From: Nostoc sp. FACHB-973
Lineage (GTDB): Bacteria > Cyanobacteriota > Cyanobacteriia > Cyanobacteriales > Nostocaceae
DNA: 64,000 nt
NCBI RefSeq assembly: GCF_014698115.1
Contig: NZ_JACJSJ010000031.1
Span: 1-64,000, forward strand
Reading direction: 5' to 3'
Shown here piece by piece: positions 24,154-32,253 of this stretch. The first letter of the stretch is position 1, and each line of letters opens with the position of its first letter. The notes under the pieces are model-generated. The model worked only from the letters and a program-made list of their open reading frames with translations. It had not been told where the DNA came from and did not search any database. A program made the translations under genes and the position numbers.

Positions 24154-26976
24154 TTAGGTGGCTCTCTGGGTTAGGGGAATTATAATTACAAATTCCGTAC
24201 CTTGTCCAACTGTAGAAATACATTGTAATTTTCCCTGGTGTTTTTGGGTGATAATCTGGTAACTAATAGATAAGCCTAATCCTGTACCTTTACCAACTGG
24301 TTTAGTAGTAAAGAATGGTTCAAATAAACGTTGTTGTACATCTTCTGGAATCCCTAAACCATTATCGGCGATGCGAATAACTACCTGTTTATCCTTATTG
24401 AGTTTAGTGTGAATGCGAATTTGTCCTCTGTTATTAGTCATTAGTCCTTTGTCGGTTGCAAATGATGAATGACTAATGACTAATGACTCTTCCAACGCAT
24501 CGATCGCATTTGCCAAAATATTCATAAATACCTGATTTAATTGTCCGGCGTAACATTCTACTAATGGTAGTTCACCATATTCTTTAATCACCTCAATTCC
24601 TACAGAGTTAGGTTTAGCCTTCAGGCGATTTTCCAAAATCATGAGTGTACTATCTATACCTTCATGGATATTTACAGCTTTCATTTCTGCTTCATCTAAG
24701 CGAGAAAAGTTTCGGAGAGATACCACAATTTCTGTAATTCTTTCGGCGCCAACTTCCATAGAACTTAACAAATTGGGCAAGTCTGTAATGAGAAAATTTA
24801 AGTCGATCGCTTCTATTTTATTTTCAATTTCTGGGACTGGATTAGGATAATATTGCTGGTATAATTGCAGTAATTTTAGTAAATCTTCGATATATTGACT
24901 TGCAAAATTGATATTGCCATAAATAAAATTGACTGGGTTGTTGATTTCGTGCGCTACACCTGCAACCAACTGCCCCAAACTGGACATTTTTTCACTTTGC
25001 ACGAGTTGAGATGCGAGGTGTTTTGCCTCTTGACGCAATTGTGCTTCTGAGTTTCGCAATATCTCCTCTGCTTGTTTGCGCTCGGTGATATCGTGGAGAA
25101 TGACAACATATTCCTGAAAATCCTGATGTGGTCGGTCTGAAATGGAAACATCCAGGGTTCTATTTTTCCCTTTGCAGAGTAGGGTTTGTTCGCTACGCTT
25201 TGTCCACTCGTCTGGATAGGGAGTTAATTCCGGTAGCCATTTGCTGAGGTGATTTCCCTGTAACTGGGATGGGTGGATACCAAAGAAAAATTCAGTTGCT
25301 GGGTTAGCCTGACGGATAATGCCTCGATGGTCTAGCACTAAAATACCATCTTGGGCAACAGTAAACAGATGTTCGGCGGATTCTCGTGCTTCTGCGATCG
25401 CCACCACTTGAGGTAAACTTGTCCAACAGGCGATCGCTACTCCCACAAATGCCACACTCATCAGCAATACCACAAATATATTCTCACCCCCGGCACTTGT
25501 GACTTTGTGAAGTTTCACGCCAAATAACCAGCCAATTCCCACTGCACTGCACAACAAAAAAATCAGAATCGTCACTTGAAGAATTACTGAGTCCTTGATG
25601 ACTACCAAAGGACGTGTGCGATATCGCCGTATCCACCAACTCAGATGAAATGGAGGGAAAGGAACACGGCGAATTACCGCATCAATTCCCATAACACCAA
25701 GGGGAAATAGTAGGCCAATGAGTAAATTGAGCCAACCCCAAGCCAGCCCACCCACCAACAGCACCACAACTTCTAACAAGAAAATTCCTAAAGATATGCG
25801 GGGGAATAAAACTTCTGAGCGATCGCGCCGCAACCAAAGCCCCAAATGGAATAACATAAAGGAGGCAAACCAACCAATGTTACCAACCGCCACAATTCGC
25901 GCCACATCTCCCCAAAACAAATAAATCAAGCAAAACACCAGAGTCAAAGTCAACGCTGGAAAAAATACACCCCGACGTGACACAGCAGAAAATACCGGTG
26001 AGATATGGTTGTCTAAAGCAAGTTGATATAAAATTCGCGGGCAATTAGAAACCACTGTTGCCGAACCTAGTAAACATGCAGCCACTAGCAAAAAAGTAAC
26101 ACTCACAGCCGCAGATTTTCCCCAGAAAGGTTGGGAAGCCGCCACAAGATTCAGAAAAGCATTGTCTTTGAGGTTTGGATCTGTTGCCAATCGTATAATT
26201 ACCCAAGACCCTCCTAAAAAGATTGGTGGCATCGTCCAAGCAGCGATGTCTAGAAAGCGCAGCGTTTGGACGGGGTGGCGGCTATCGGCGACAAAAGAAG
26301 AAGCCGTTTCACAACTGTAGGTTGCATAGGTGACGAAAAAAAACCACTTTGCCCAATCCACAAAACTCAAAGATGACCAATTGTTAGGAAAAAACCCAGG
26401 ACTAACATCAGAAAACGCTAACCAGCCAAGGCCTTGTACACAAAAAGCGATTAGCAATCCAAACGCCGGAATTACAAAAAACAAATGTAAAATACTCAGA
26501 GCGCGAGTACCGCTAAACGCCACTATAAACGGCAACAATGTAAAGCCAATATCTGTGAATATTTCTGGACAGGCAATATCTAGCGCTGCCAAATTCACTT
26601 TCACTAAATCTCTAAGTACAATCGTATTAACTGACAGATAGGAAACCCAGTTTAGCAAGTACCCAATGGCTGCATAGCAGGCTAGTCGTGGATAGTTTTC
26701 CAGCAGCTTAGTAGTATAGTTAGGTGTTCCTCCAGCCACATTAATAAAATGTATACCCAAGCGTTTTACCTGATAATTGAGCAGCATTCCAAAAATTACC
26801 GCAGGTATCCAGACAAAAATCGCTTGTGAACCAAGGGCAGCGTGAATTGCCGGAACCAATGCTGTCCAGGAAATATGAGCTGTTAAACCGAAACCCCAAC
26901 TTTCAAAAGCACTCAGGCTTCTAGTCAAACGAGGGTAAGAAGATTGGCTCAAAGCGGCATGACCAGAATGGGACAT
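24154..26976 (-). CDS. APC-type permease/PAS/histidine kinase fusion
   Basis: The protein is 940 residues. Residues about 25-445 form a 12-helix amino-acid/polyamine (APC) transporter-like domain ([32 protein letters not shown]). Two further helices (about 470-530) lead to a PAS domain (about 545-660: [31 protein letters not shown]), then a DHp helix with the phospho-acceptor in [18 protein letters not shown] and a HATPase domain ([46 protein letters not shown]). It would sense or import a solute and signal by phosphorylation, much as CbrA joins a solute transporter to a kinase. An in-frame repeat (24431-24490) encodes about 19 residues inside the ATPase domain. No response regulator adjoins. 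Confidence 0.88.
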   Translation of the reverse strand: MSHSGHAALSQSSYPRLTRSLSAFESWGFGLTAHISWTALVPAIHAALGSQAIFVWIPAVIFGMLLNYQVKRLGIHFINVAGGTPNYTTKLLENYPRLACYAAIGYLLNWVSYLSVNTIVLRDLVKVNLAALDIACPEIFTDIGFTLLPFIVAFSGTRALSILHLFFVIPAFGLLIAFCVQGLGWLAFSDVSPGFFPNNWSSLSFVDWAKWFFFVTYATYSCETASSFVADSRHPVQTLRFLDIAAWTMPPIFLGGSWVIIRLATDPNLKDNAFLNLVAASQPFWGKSAAVSVTFLLVAACLLGSATVVSNCPRILYQLALDNHISPVFSAVSRRGVFFPALTLTLVFCLIYLFWGDVARIVAVGNIGWFASFMLFHLGLWLRRDRSEVLFPRISLGIFLLEVVVLLVGGLAWGWLNLLIGLLFPLGVMGIDAVIRRVPFPPFHLSWWIRRYRTRPLVVIKDSVILQVTILIFLLCSAVGIGWLFGVKLHKVTSAGGENIFVVLLMSVAFVGVAIACWTSLPQVVAIAEARESAEHLFTVAQDGILVLDHRGIIRQANPATEFFFGIHPSQLQGNHLSKWLPELTPYPDEWTKRSEQTLLCKGKNRTLDVSISDRPHQDFQEYVVILHDITERKQAEEILRNSEAQLRQEAKHLASQLVQSEKMSSLGQLVAGVAHEINNPVNFIYGNINFASQYIEDLLKLLQLYQQYYPNPVPEIENKIEAIDLNFLITDLPNLLSSMEVGAERITEIVVSLRNFSRLDEAEMKAVNIHEGIDSTLMILENRLKAKPNSVGIEVIKEYGELPLVECYAGQLNQVFMNILANAIDALEESLVISHSSFATDKGLMTNNRGQIRIHTKLNKDKQVVIRIADNGLGIPEDVQQRLFEPFFTTKPVGKGTGLGLSISYQIITQKHQGKLQCISTVGQGTEFVIIIPLTQRAT

Positions 26977-27157
26977 GATTAATAATATGCAGTGGGATAC
27001 GGGAATTTAAGCTCATTAGCTAGAGTTCCCATCTCTGAAATCTTATCAACAGAGACTTTTAGCCCAAAGCGATCGTTAGATTTGAGTAAATTAAGTTTTG
27101 AACTTCTAAATCAAGTTTTCAACTCGAAAATCAGATTTTAAAGCCAAAAATCTGGAT

Positions 27158-27264
27158 TACAGCAGTTTTCATGTAGTTAGACCGCAGTCTTGTTTCTTGC
27201 TTTCTTCCTTTGCGCGATTGCGTGAGATAAAATCATGTGGTTCATTTACCTGAAAATAGCTGTA
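27158..27264. repeat. TACAGC-ended MITE-like element
   Basis: The left end TACAGCAGTTTTCATGTAG and right end (opposite strand) TACAGCTATTTTCAGGTAAA are inverted repeats; 107 bp, non-coding. The same ends bound 31940-32178. The remainder of 26977-27481 has a GTGGGGTGGGCGTCTCGCCC segment (27401-27423), also present at 11807 and 55520, and no gene. Confidence 0.65.
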
Positions 27265-27481
27265 AACGGACAGGGAGCGACGTAAGACTAGCAACGGTTA
27301 GCTAGTTACTGTGAACTGTCAAGTCTTTCCCCGCACCTTCAGGTCGGTGAGTATAAGCTAAACCACATCTAGTTTGCATAATTTGAAATTGTACATTTCT
27401 TGTGGGGTGGGCGTCTCGCCCGCCCAGTATATGCAAGTTAAATGTGGAACAGCTTATCAAGTCCTCAATTGGTTCTAACTC

Positions 27482-28708
27482 ATGTCATCACCAAGTAATC
27501 CAGGAGAAGACCGATACAATTTAACAGTTCCAGAAGTACTGGCCAATCCCTATCCTACTTATCGGCGTATTTTGTTAGAAGATCCTGTTTACTGGAGTGA
27601 TTTTTTTGGGGGCTGGTATCTGATGCGCTATAAAGATGTTGCAGATGCTATGCAAGATAAACGAATTTCGGCCAAGCGTCCGCCGATTAGTAAATTACCT
27701 GAATCAGAGCAACAAAACATACTTCCCCTAATTGAAACTCTATCAAAATGGATTCTGTTTTGCGACCCCCCAGAACACACACGTCTGCGTGTACTGTTTA
27801 ACAAAGCATTCACTCCTCGCATCATTGACAGCATGGCAGAGCGAATTCAGACGCTAGTAGACGAACTAATAGATGGTGTCTATGAGCAGGGTCATCTAGA
27901 TATTATTCATAATTTAGCTTACCCAATGCCGGCAATCGTCATTGCCCAAATGCTTGGCGCCAATTCTGAAGACCGCGAACAGTTTAAGAAATGGTCATCA
28001 GATTTGGCAAGATTTTTTGGTATGTTCCGCATACAGCCAGAAATTTTGACCAGTGCTAAGCAAAGTATTCTCGAAATGAAAGAATACTTCCGCTACATCC
28101 TTGAACAACGTCGTCATACACCCCAAGATGATCTCATGAGTAGCCTCATCTTCGCACAAGAAAAAGGAAATTCCCTTGATGACGACGAACTCTTATCAAA
28201 TTGCGTTTTCTTAACTTTTGCAGGCCACGAAACTACGACTAACTTGATTGCTAACGGCTTACTTGCTTTACTCGAAAATCCCGATCAGATGCAAAAGTTA
28301 AAGGATGACCCCTCGCTAATCACAACTACTGTAGAGGAGTTTTTACGCTATGATAGCCCAATACAACGGCAAGCCCGCATAGCAGTTACCGATCTCGAAA
28401 TCGATGGCAAACAAATTAGCCAAGGACAACGCCTATTTCTGGTGATTGGTGCAGCTAACCGCGATCCGGAGCAATTCTTAAATCCCGACAAATTAGACAT
28501 TACACGCCCTGAAAACCCACACTTGGCATTTGGAAAAGGAACCCATTTTTGCTTGGGTGCAGCCCTTGGTAGGCTTGAGGCACAAATTGCGATAAATACT
28601 ATTGTGCGCCGCTTTAGTGATCTCCGCCTGGATACAGATCAGATTGAATGGCATGAAAACCCGTCCTTGCGAGGTATGAAATCAATGCCTGTAGCTTTCA
28701 ATCCCTAA
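27482..28708 (+). CDS. Cytochrome P450, soluble bacterial class
   Basis: A haem monooxygenase needing separate ferredoxin and reductase. The 408-residue protein has all P450 signatures: the I-helix TFAGHETTTN (about 245-254), EEFLR of the K-helix ExxR, and the haem loop FGKGTHFCLGAAL with the axial Cys near 357. There is no membrane anchor. The N-terminus (VPEVLANPYPTYRRILLEDPVYWS) and length fit the CYP107-like soluble type. The substrate is not predictable. The tmk gene follows 90 bp downstream and is probably functionally unrelated. Confidence 0.93.
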   Translation: MSSPSNPGEDRYNLTVPEVLANPYPTYRRILLEDPVYWSDFFGGWYLMRYKDVADAMQDKRISAKRPPISKLPESEQQNILPLIETLSKWILFCDPPEHTRLRVLFNKAFTPRIIDSMAERIQTLVDELIDGVYEQGHLDIIHNLAYPMPAIVIAQMLGANSEDREQFKKWSSDLARFFGMFRIQPEILTSAKQSILEMKEYFRYILEQRRHTPQDDLMSSLIFAQEKGNSLDDDELLSNCVFLTFAGHETTTNLIANGLLALLENPDQMQKLKDDPSLITTTVEEFLRYDSPIQRQARIAVTDLEIDGKQISQGQRLFLVIGAANRDPEQFLNPDKLDITRPENPHLAFGKGTHFCLGAALGRLEAQIAINTIVRRFSDLRLDTDQIEWHENPSLRGMKSMPVAFNP

Positions 28709-28798
28709 AATGCTCCCCTAATTGAAGTGAAACATCGCTCAGAGCGATCGCCATTGCAGGTTAGGATTTTACAGTCGGCGATTGTTGCAGCAAAAAGC

Positions 28799-29431
28799 AT
28801 GGGTGGGAAATTAATTGTATTTGAAGGGGTAGAAGGCTGCGGTAAAACCAGCCAAATACAGCTTTGTTGTCAGTGGTTGGAAAGTCTAGGTATTTCTGTG
28901 GTGGTAACTCGTGAACCAGGGGGAACAGAGTTAGGCTTAGACCTCCGGCGCTTGCTACTAGAAAAGGCAGAGGATAAACCAGTTGCCGAAGTGACGGAAC
29001 TTTTGTTGTATGCTGCCGATAGATCCCAACACGTTGAACAAGAACTTAAACCAAATCTTGCAGCTGGGAAATATATTTTATGCGATCGCTACACTGACTC
29101 TACCATTGCCTACCAAGGATATGGTCGAGGTTTGAACATGAGTTTAATCAATCAGCTCAACTATATTGCCACCGGTGGTTTAGAAAGTGACTTAACCATT
29201 TGGCTGGATATCGATGTCGAGATAGGACTGTCACGCAAACGAGGAAGTGAAGTAGGGCTAGACCGCATTGAACAAGAGACAATTGCTTTTCATCGCCGCG
29301 TTCAGCAAGGATACGCAGAGTTAGCAGCATCACATCCCTCACGAATTCTGCGGGTAGATGGTAGCTTGAGTAAACAAGCTGTACAAGAGATAATTCAAGG
29401 AATTTTGCGCGCACATCTTCAGATGATATGA
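28799..29431 (+). CDS. tmk: Thymidylate kinase
   Basis: Phosphorylates dTMP to dTDP in dTTP synthesis. From the ATG at 28799 it has 210 residues: the P-loop FEGVEGCGKTSQIQL (residues about 8-22), TREPGGTELG, the DRYTDSTIAYQGYGRG substrate loop, and LDIDVEIGLSRKRG with the LID basic residues. An upstream in-frame start would add 24 residues before the conserved beginning (GGKLIVFEG), so the internal ATG is chosen. Confidence 0.95.
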   Translation: MGGKLIVFEGVEGCGKTSQIQLCCQWLESLGISVVVTREPGGTELGLDLRRLLLEKAEDKPVAEVTELLLYAADRSQHVEQELKPNLAAGKYILCDRYTDSTIAYQGYGRGLNMSLINQLNYIATGGLESDLTIWLDIDVEIGLSRKRGSEVGLDRIEQETIAFHRRVQQGYAELAASHPSRILRVDGSLSKQAVQEIIQGILRAHLQMI

Positions 29432-29491
29432 GTGTATCAAAAAATGAGAAGATTGTAGTTGCTGTTCAATGCTAAGGAATAAGTGACAGCT

Positions 29492-29923
29492 ATGTATACT
29501 TGGAAAATCTATGGAATAACTGTTGTTGCTCTATTTCTGAAAATGTTGGCTATTATCCTGATCCAAGTTAACACTCGGCGGAAGTCCAATAATTTTTCTA
29601 CCCCAGAAGATGCTGCGACTTTTGGCAAAGGGGGAACTGGAGTTGTACAAGAGTCTCAATTACTGCAACGCGCCACTAAAACCCTCAACAATGATGGCGA
29701 AAATATTCCGATCTTCCTGTTTCTAGCTACTGCTTACGTTAACTTGGGCTGTTGGGAACAAGGCACCTTAATTTATTTTCCACTTTTTGTTTTGTCGCGC
29801 TTTGCCCATTCTATAGCTTTTCTGCGCGCCATGCAGCCGCTGAGGACTCGTGCTTATCAGCTAGGTCTTTCCGTGATGGTTGTGTTGTCTGGGCATATTC
29901 TGTGGACTGCCCTTTCAAAGTAA
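29492..29923 (+). CDS. MAPEG family membrane protein
   Basis: The protein is 143 residues with four hydrophobic segments: residues about 5-25, 65-85, 88-105 and 118-138. The conserved MAPEG pieces are RATKTLNNDGENIPIFLFLATAYV (the family's RxxxNxxENIP) and SRFAHSIAFLRAMQPLRTRAY. MAPEG proteins use glutathione as cofactor or substrate; bacterial members may be glutathione transferases. A GTG nine bases upstream of the ATG is an alternative start. Confidence 0.85.
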   Translation: MYTWKIYGITVVALFLKMLAIILIQVNTRRKSNNFSTPEDAATFGKGGTGVVQESQLLQRATKTLNNDGENIPIFLFLATAYVNLGCWEQGTLIYFPLFVLSRFAHSIAFLRAMQPLRTRAYQLGLSVMVVLSGHILWTALSK

Positions 29924-30138
29924 ATCGTGATTTGTGATTATGCTCTGGGGAATGCTGGCAGTCTATCTTGGCGAGAGATGCGTCTGCCCATCTGATTTTT
30001 CAGATCGTGTGGAAAAACCAACGCGAAACCTAAACACCGAGCAAGCTTTCCTAGTAGGGAAGAGGAAAATTCAAAACCTCTCCCGCTGTAGGCTACGGTG
30101 TAATACCGTTTCACTTTAATTATGATACAAATACGTTG

Positions 30139-30167
30139 GTAGGGGCACGGCAATGCCGTGCCCCTAC
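30139..30167. repeat. GTAGGGGCACG palindrome (REP-like)
   Basis: GTAGGGGCACGGCA and its mirror in the MAPEG-HCP intergenic region, which runs from 29924 to 30899. The rest of that gap holds the 21-bp array below, HIP1-rich DNA near 30560-30600 and the presumed HCP promoter. Confidence 0.65.
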
Positions 30168-30221
30168 GCGAAATCTATATTTATCAGGGTTTTAGTCAAA
30201 TGGTGTAAACACTAGTCTCTT

Positions 30222-30431
30222 GACCTGCACCTTTGATGCATCGCCCTGCACCTTTGATGCATCGACCTGCACCTTAGTTGCATCGCCCTGCACCTTTGAT
30301 GCATCGACCTGCACCTTAGTTGCATCGCCCTGCACCTTAGTTGCATCGACCTGCACCTTAGTTGCATCGCCCTGCACCTTTGATGCATCGACCTGCACCT
30401 TTGTTGCATCGACCTGCACCTTTGTTGCATC
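30222..30431. repeat. Ten-copy 21-bp tandem repeat (heptad-coding on minus strand)
   Basis: Exactly ten 21-bp units, each starting GACCTGCACC or GCCCTGCACC and ending TTGCATC or TGATGCATC, with no length variation. The second base alternates A/C in most of the array, suggesting growth by a 42-bp dimer. On the minus strand (open frame 30192-30440, ATG at 30440) each unit encodes Asp-Ala-Thr/Ser-Lys-Val-Gln-Val/Gly. Two other frames are also open, a consequence of a period divisible by three. There is no signal peptide and little unique sequence, so coding status is doubtful. Confidence 0.85.
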
Positions 30432-30899
30432 GAAGAGCAAAAATTAACCTTCTCTACGTTACACAACAACTCTAAATGACTTGTGTCTACACGGTAGTGT
30501 TGTAGGAGAAGATTTTCCAGATCCTATGAAAAGTTAGGTCAATAGCTCATAACCTGAGCGATCGCTGGTGTAACTTTTCCTCGCTTTTAAAAGGGCGATC
30601 GCATTGTTTGAGCCTATATTACCCAACACTATAGGAATCATATTTGATTTTTAGGAAGCTAGGTACACCTTTATTCCTTCTTCCCAGTCCCCAATCCCCA
30701 GTCCCTTACCTCTACGAGTGATTCTCCAAATAAAATCGGATTGCTATATTACTTATACTTCCCCCAATTTGTTTATGTTTGATTTCTAAATTCCTCTTCT
30801 TTGTGGTTCAAACACATCTGTCTTCAGTAGGGTAAAACTCCAGATGTATATTTGATAAGGTTGCAAATGACACCGACTTAATTGCAATTGGAGTTAACG

Positions 30900-31391
30900 A
30901 TGACATACACGCAAACTGGCGATCCAACTATTCGGCAACATGTGCAAGCTTGGCAAAAATTAGATGTAGATCAACAGTTGGCTTTGTTTTGGTTTATCTA
31001 TGAAGAAATAGGTAACTCAATTACTCCAGCCGCCCCCGGCGCTAGCACTGCTTCTTCAGAAATTGCTGAGGGTTTGTTTAATCAAGTTAAGGAATTATCT
31101 CACGAACAACAATTAAAAATTCAGCGTGACTTGATTAACAAAGTCGATACCCAAATTTCTCGTCAATATGGTTCTTTGGGTGATACCACAAAGCTACTTT
31201 TTTGGTATCTATTAGCTGAAGGTATGGAAAATGATACTATCATTCCTCTACCTGATGATTATCAGCTTTCCTCAGAATCTCAAGCGCTGTTTAGCAGAAT
31301 TCAAGGATTATCTTTTGAGCAACAGATTACTCTCTTCCGTGATTACGTTGCACCAATGGGTGCTGAAGCAAAAGCAGGCGCAGGAATTTAG
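30900..31391 (+). CDS. Helical carotenoid protein (OCP N-terminal domain homologue)
   Basis: HCPs bind a ketocarotenoid and correspond to the N-terminal effector domain of the orange carotenoid protein; members act in singlet-oxygen quenching or phycobilisome quenching. From the ATG at 30900 the protein is 163 residues, one OCP-N domain: QLALFWFIYEEIGNSITPAAPGA and LLFWYLLAEGMEND match the two four-helix bundle signatures, and LPDDYQLSSESQALFSRIQGL is the linking repeat. No C-terminal regulatory (NTF2-like, CTDH) gene is nearby, whereas some HCP genes have one adjacent. The C-terminal tail (MGAEAKAGAGI) is typical. Confidence 0.9.
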   Translation: MTYTQTGDPTIRQHVQAWQKLDVDQQLALFWFIYEEIGNSITPAAPGASTASSEIAEGLFNQVKELSHEQQLKIQRDLINKVDTQISRQYGSLGDTTKLLFWYLLAEGMENDTIIPLPDDYQLSSESQALFSRIQGLSFEQQITLFRDYVAPMGAEAKAGAGI

Positions 31392-31441
31392 TAATTTGTA
31401 ACTGACATTTGGGATTTTTTGCGCCTGGTATAAACAAACAA

Positions 31442-31474
31442 ACACAGAGTAAAAACTAAAACTCTTACTCTGTG
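31442..31474 (+). terminator. Hairpin downstream of HCP gene
   Basis: CACAGAGTAA...TTACTCTGTG forms a stem of about 10 bp with a 13-base loop, 50 bases after the HCP stop. There is no long T-tract directly after it, so factor-independent termination is only probable. Confidence 0.5.
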
Positions 31475-31778
31475 ATTATCTATCTCTTTGCCTTAGTTGC
31501 ACCCTAAAGTCGTAACGCCCTTTGTTTTGTATTCAATATATTAAAAGTAATTATAGCTAATTTAATCTGCCTTTTGGTTGGTTTAAATATGTTGATTGTA
31601 GATTAATCTTCTGTTTTTTATAACTTTTTATCTACAATTAAAGTATCTGAACATTAATAGACACACGAGTGGAATAGTCAAAGTTTTTACGTTGATAATT
31701 AAATCAATTTTTTAAAATTTAACACCAAATTACATTTACAATCAAGACAAAAATGTAAATAATTTACTAGAGTTTAGT

Positions 31779-31978
31779 ATGCTTCATAAAAGTGTTCAAG
31801 CGTGGAAGCAATCTGGGTCAGCTTTTAAGGGATTTAGTACCAGCGATCGCTACACATTCTTAGGCTTATTTTCTACCTCACATCTGATACAATGACCAAT
31901 ACTTTAATCAATACATTACTAACAGAATTTCCCGCACATTACAGCAGTTTTCATGTATTTGAAACACATATGTTGTAG
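31779..31978 (+). other. Two short overlapping frames of uncertain status
   Basis: A 38-codon frame (31779-31895, starting MLHKSVQAWKQSGSAFKGF) ends with TGA overlapping the ATG (31892) of a 28-codon frame (MTNTLINTLLTEFPAHYSS...). The ATGA overlap is the usual sign of translational coupling. The second frame runs into the TACAGC element at 31940 and ends in it, so it may be the beginning of a gene cut by that element. Neither product is recognised. Otherwise 31475-31778 is AT-rich with no gene. Confidence 0.3.
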
Positions 31979-32178
31979 GGGCACACCAATGCTGTGCCCC
32001 CAATACGGTTTGGTTAAGGTTTTTTGATTAAAATTCTAAATTCTAAAGACGCGATAAATCGCCGTCTCTACAAAGGAATGATTATTGTAGAGACAGCGAT
32101 TTATCGCGTCTGGTGACTTAACCGAACAGTATTGGCTGTGCCCCTACCACGTGGTCTATTTACCTGAAAATTGCTGTA
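31940..32178. repeat. TACAGC-ended MITE-like element with a nested insertion
   Basis: Outer ends TACAGCAGTTTTCATGTATT and (opposite strand) TACAGCAATTTTCAGGTAAA, as at 27158-27264. It contains a GTAGGGGCACA...TGTGCCCCTAC palindrome that is split by a second element (32001-32134). Confidence 0.75.
32001..32134. mobile_element. Nested CAATAC-ended MITE with 10-bp target duplication
   Basis: Ends CAATACGGTTTGGTTAAG and (opposite strand) CAATACTGTTCGGTTAAG, 16 of 18 identical. The decamer GCTGTGCCCC occurs directly on both sides (31991-32000 and 32135-32144). Removing the element and one decamer restores a perfect GTAGGGGCACA/TGTGCCCCTAC palindrome. The interior is a long hairpin of GACGCGATAAATCGC...GCGATTTATCGCGTC (about 32046-32111). 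Confidence 0.85.
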
Positions 32179-32253
32179 AATTAAAGAATTATAAGTGATG
32201 AACGCTGGCTGTTGACTATTGACTGTTGACGGTTAAGACTCATCAGTCAACGA

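Noticed and set aside
30222..30431. Possible CRISPR array
   Set aside because: The units are contiguous with no spacers and only 21 bp long; no cas genes.
30212..30469. Cys/Arg/Met-rich frame across the 21-bp array
   Set aside because: Open only because the repeat period is divisible by three; no start context or unique sequence.
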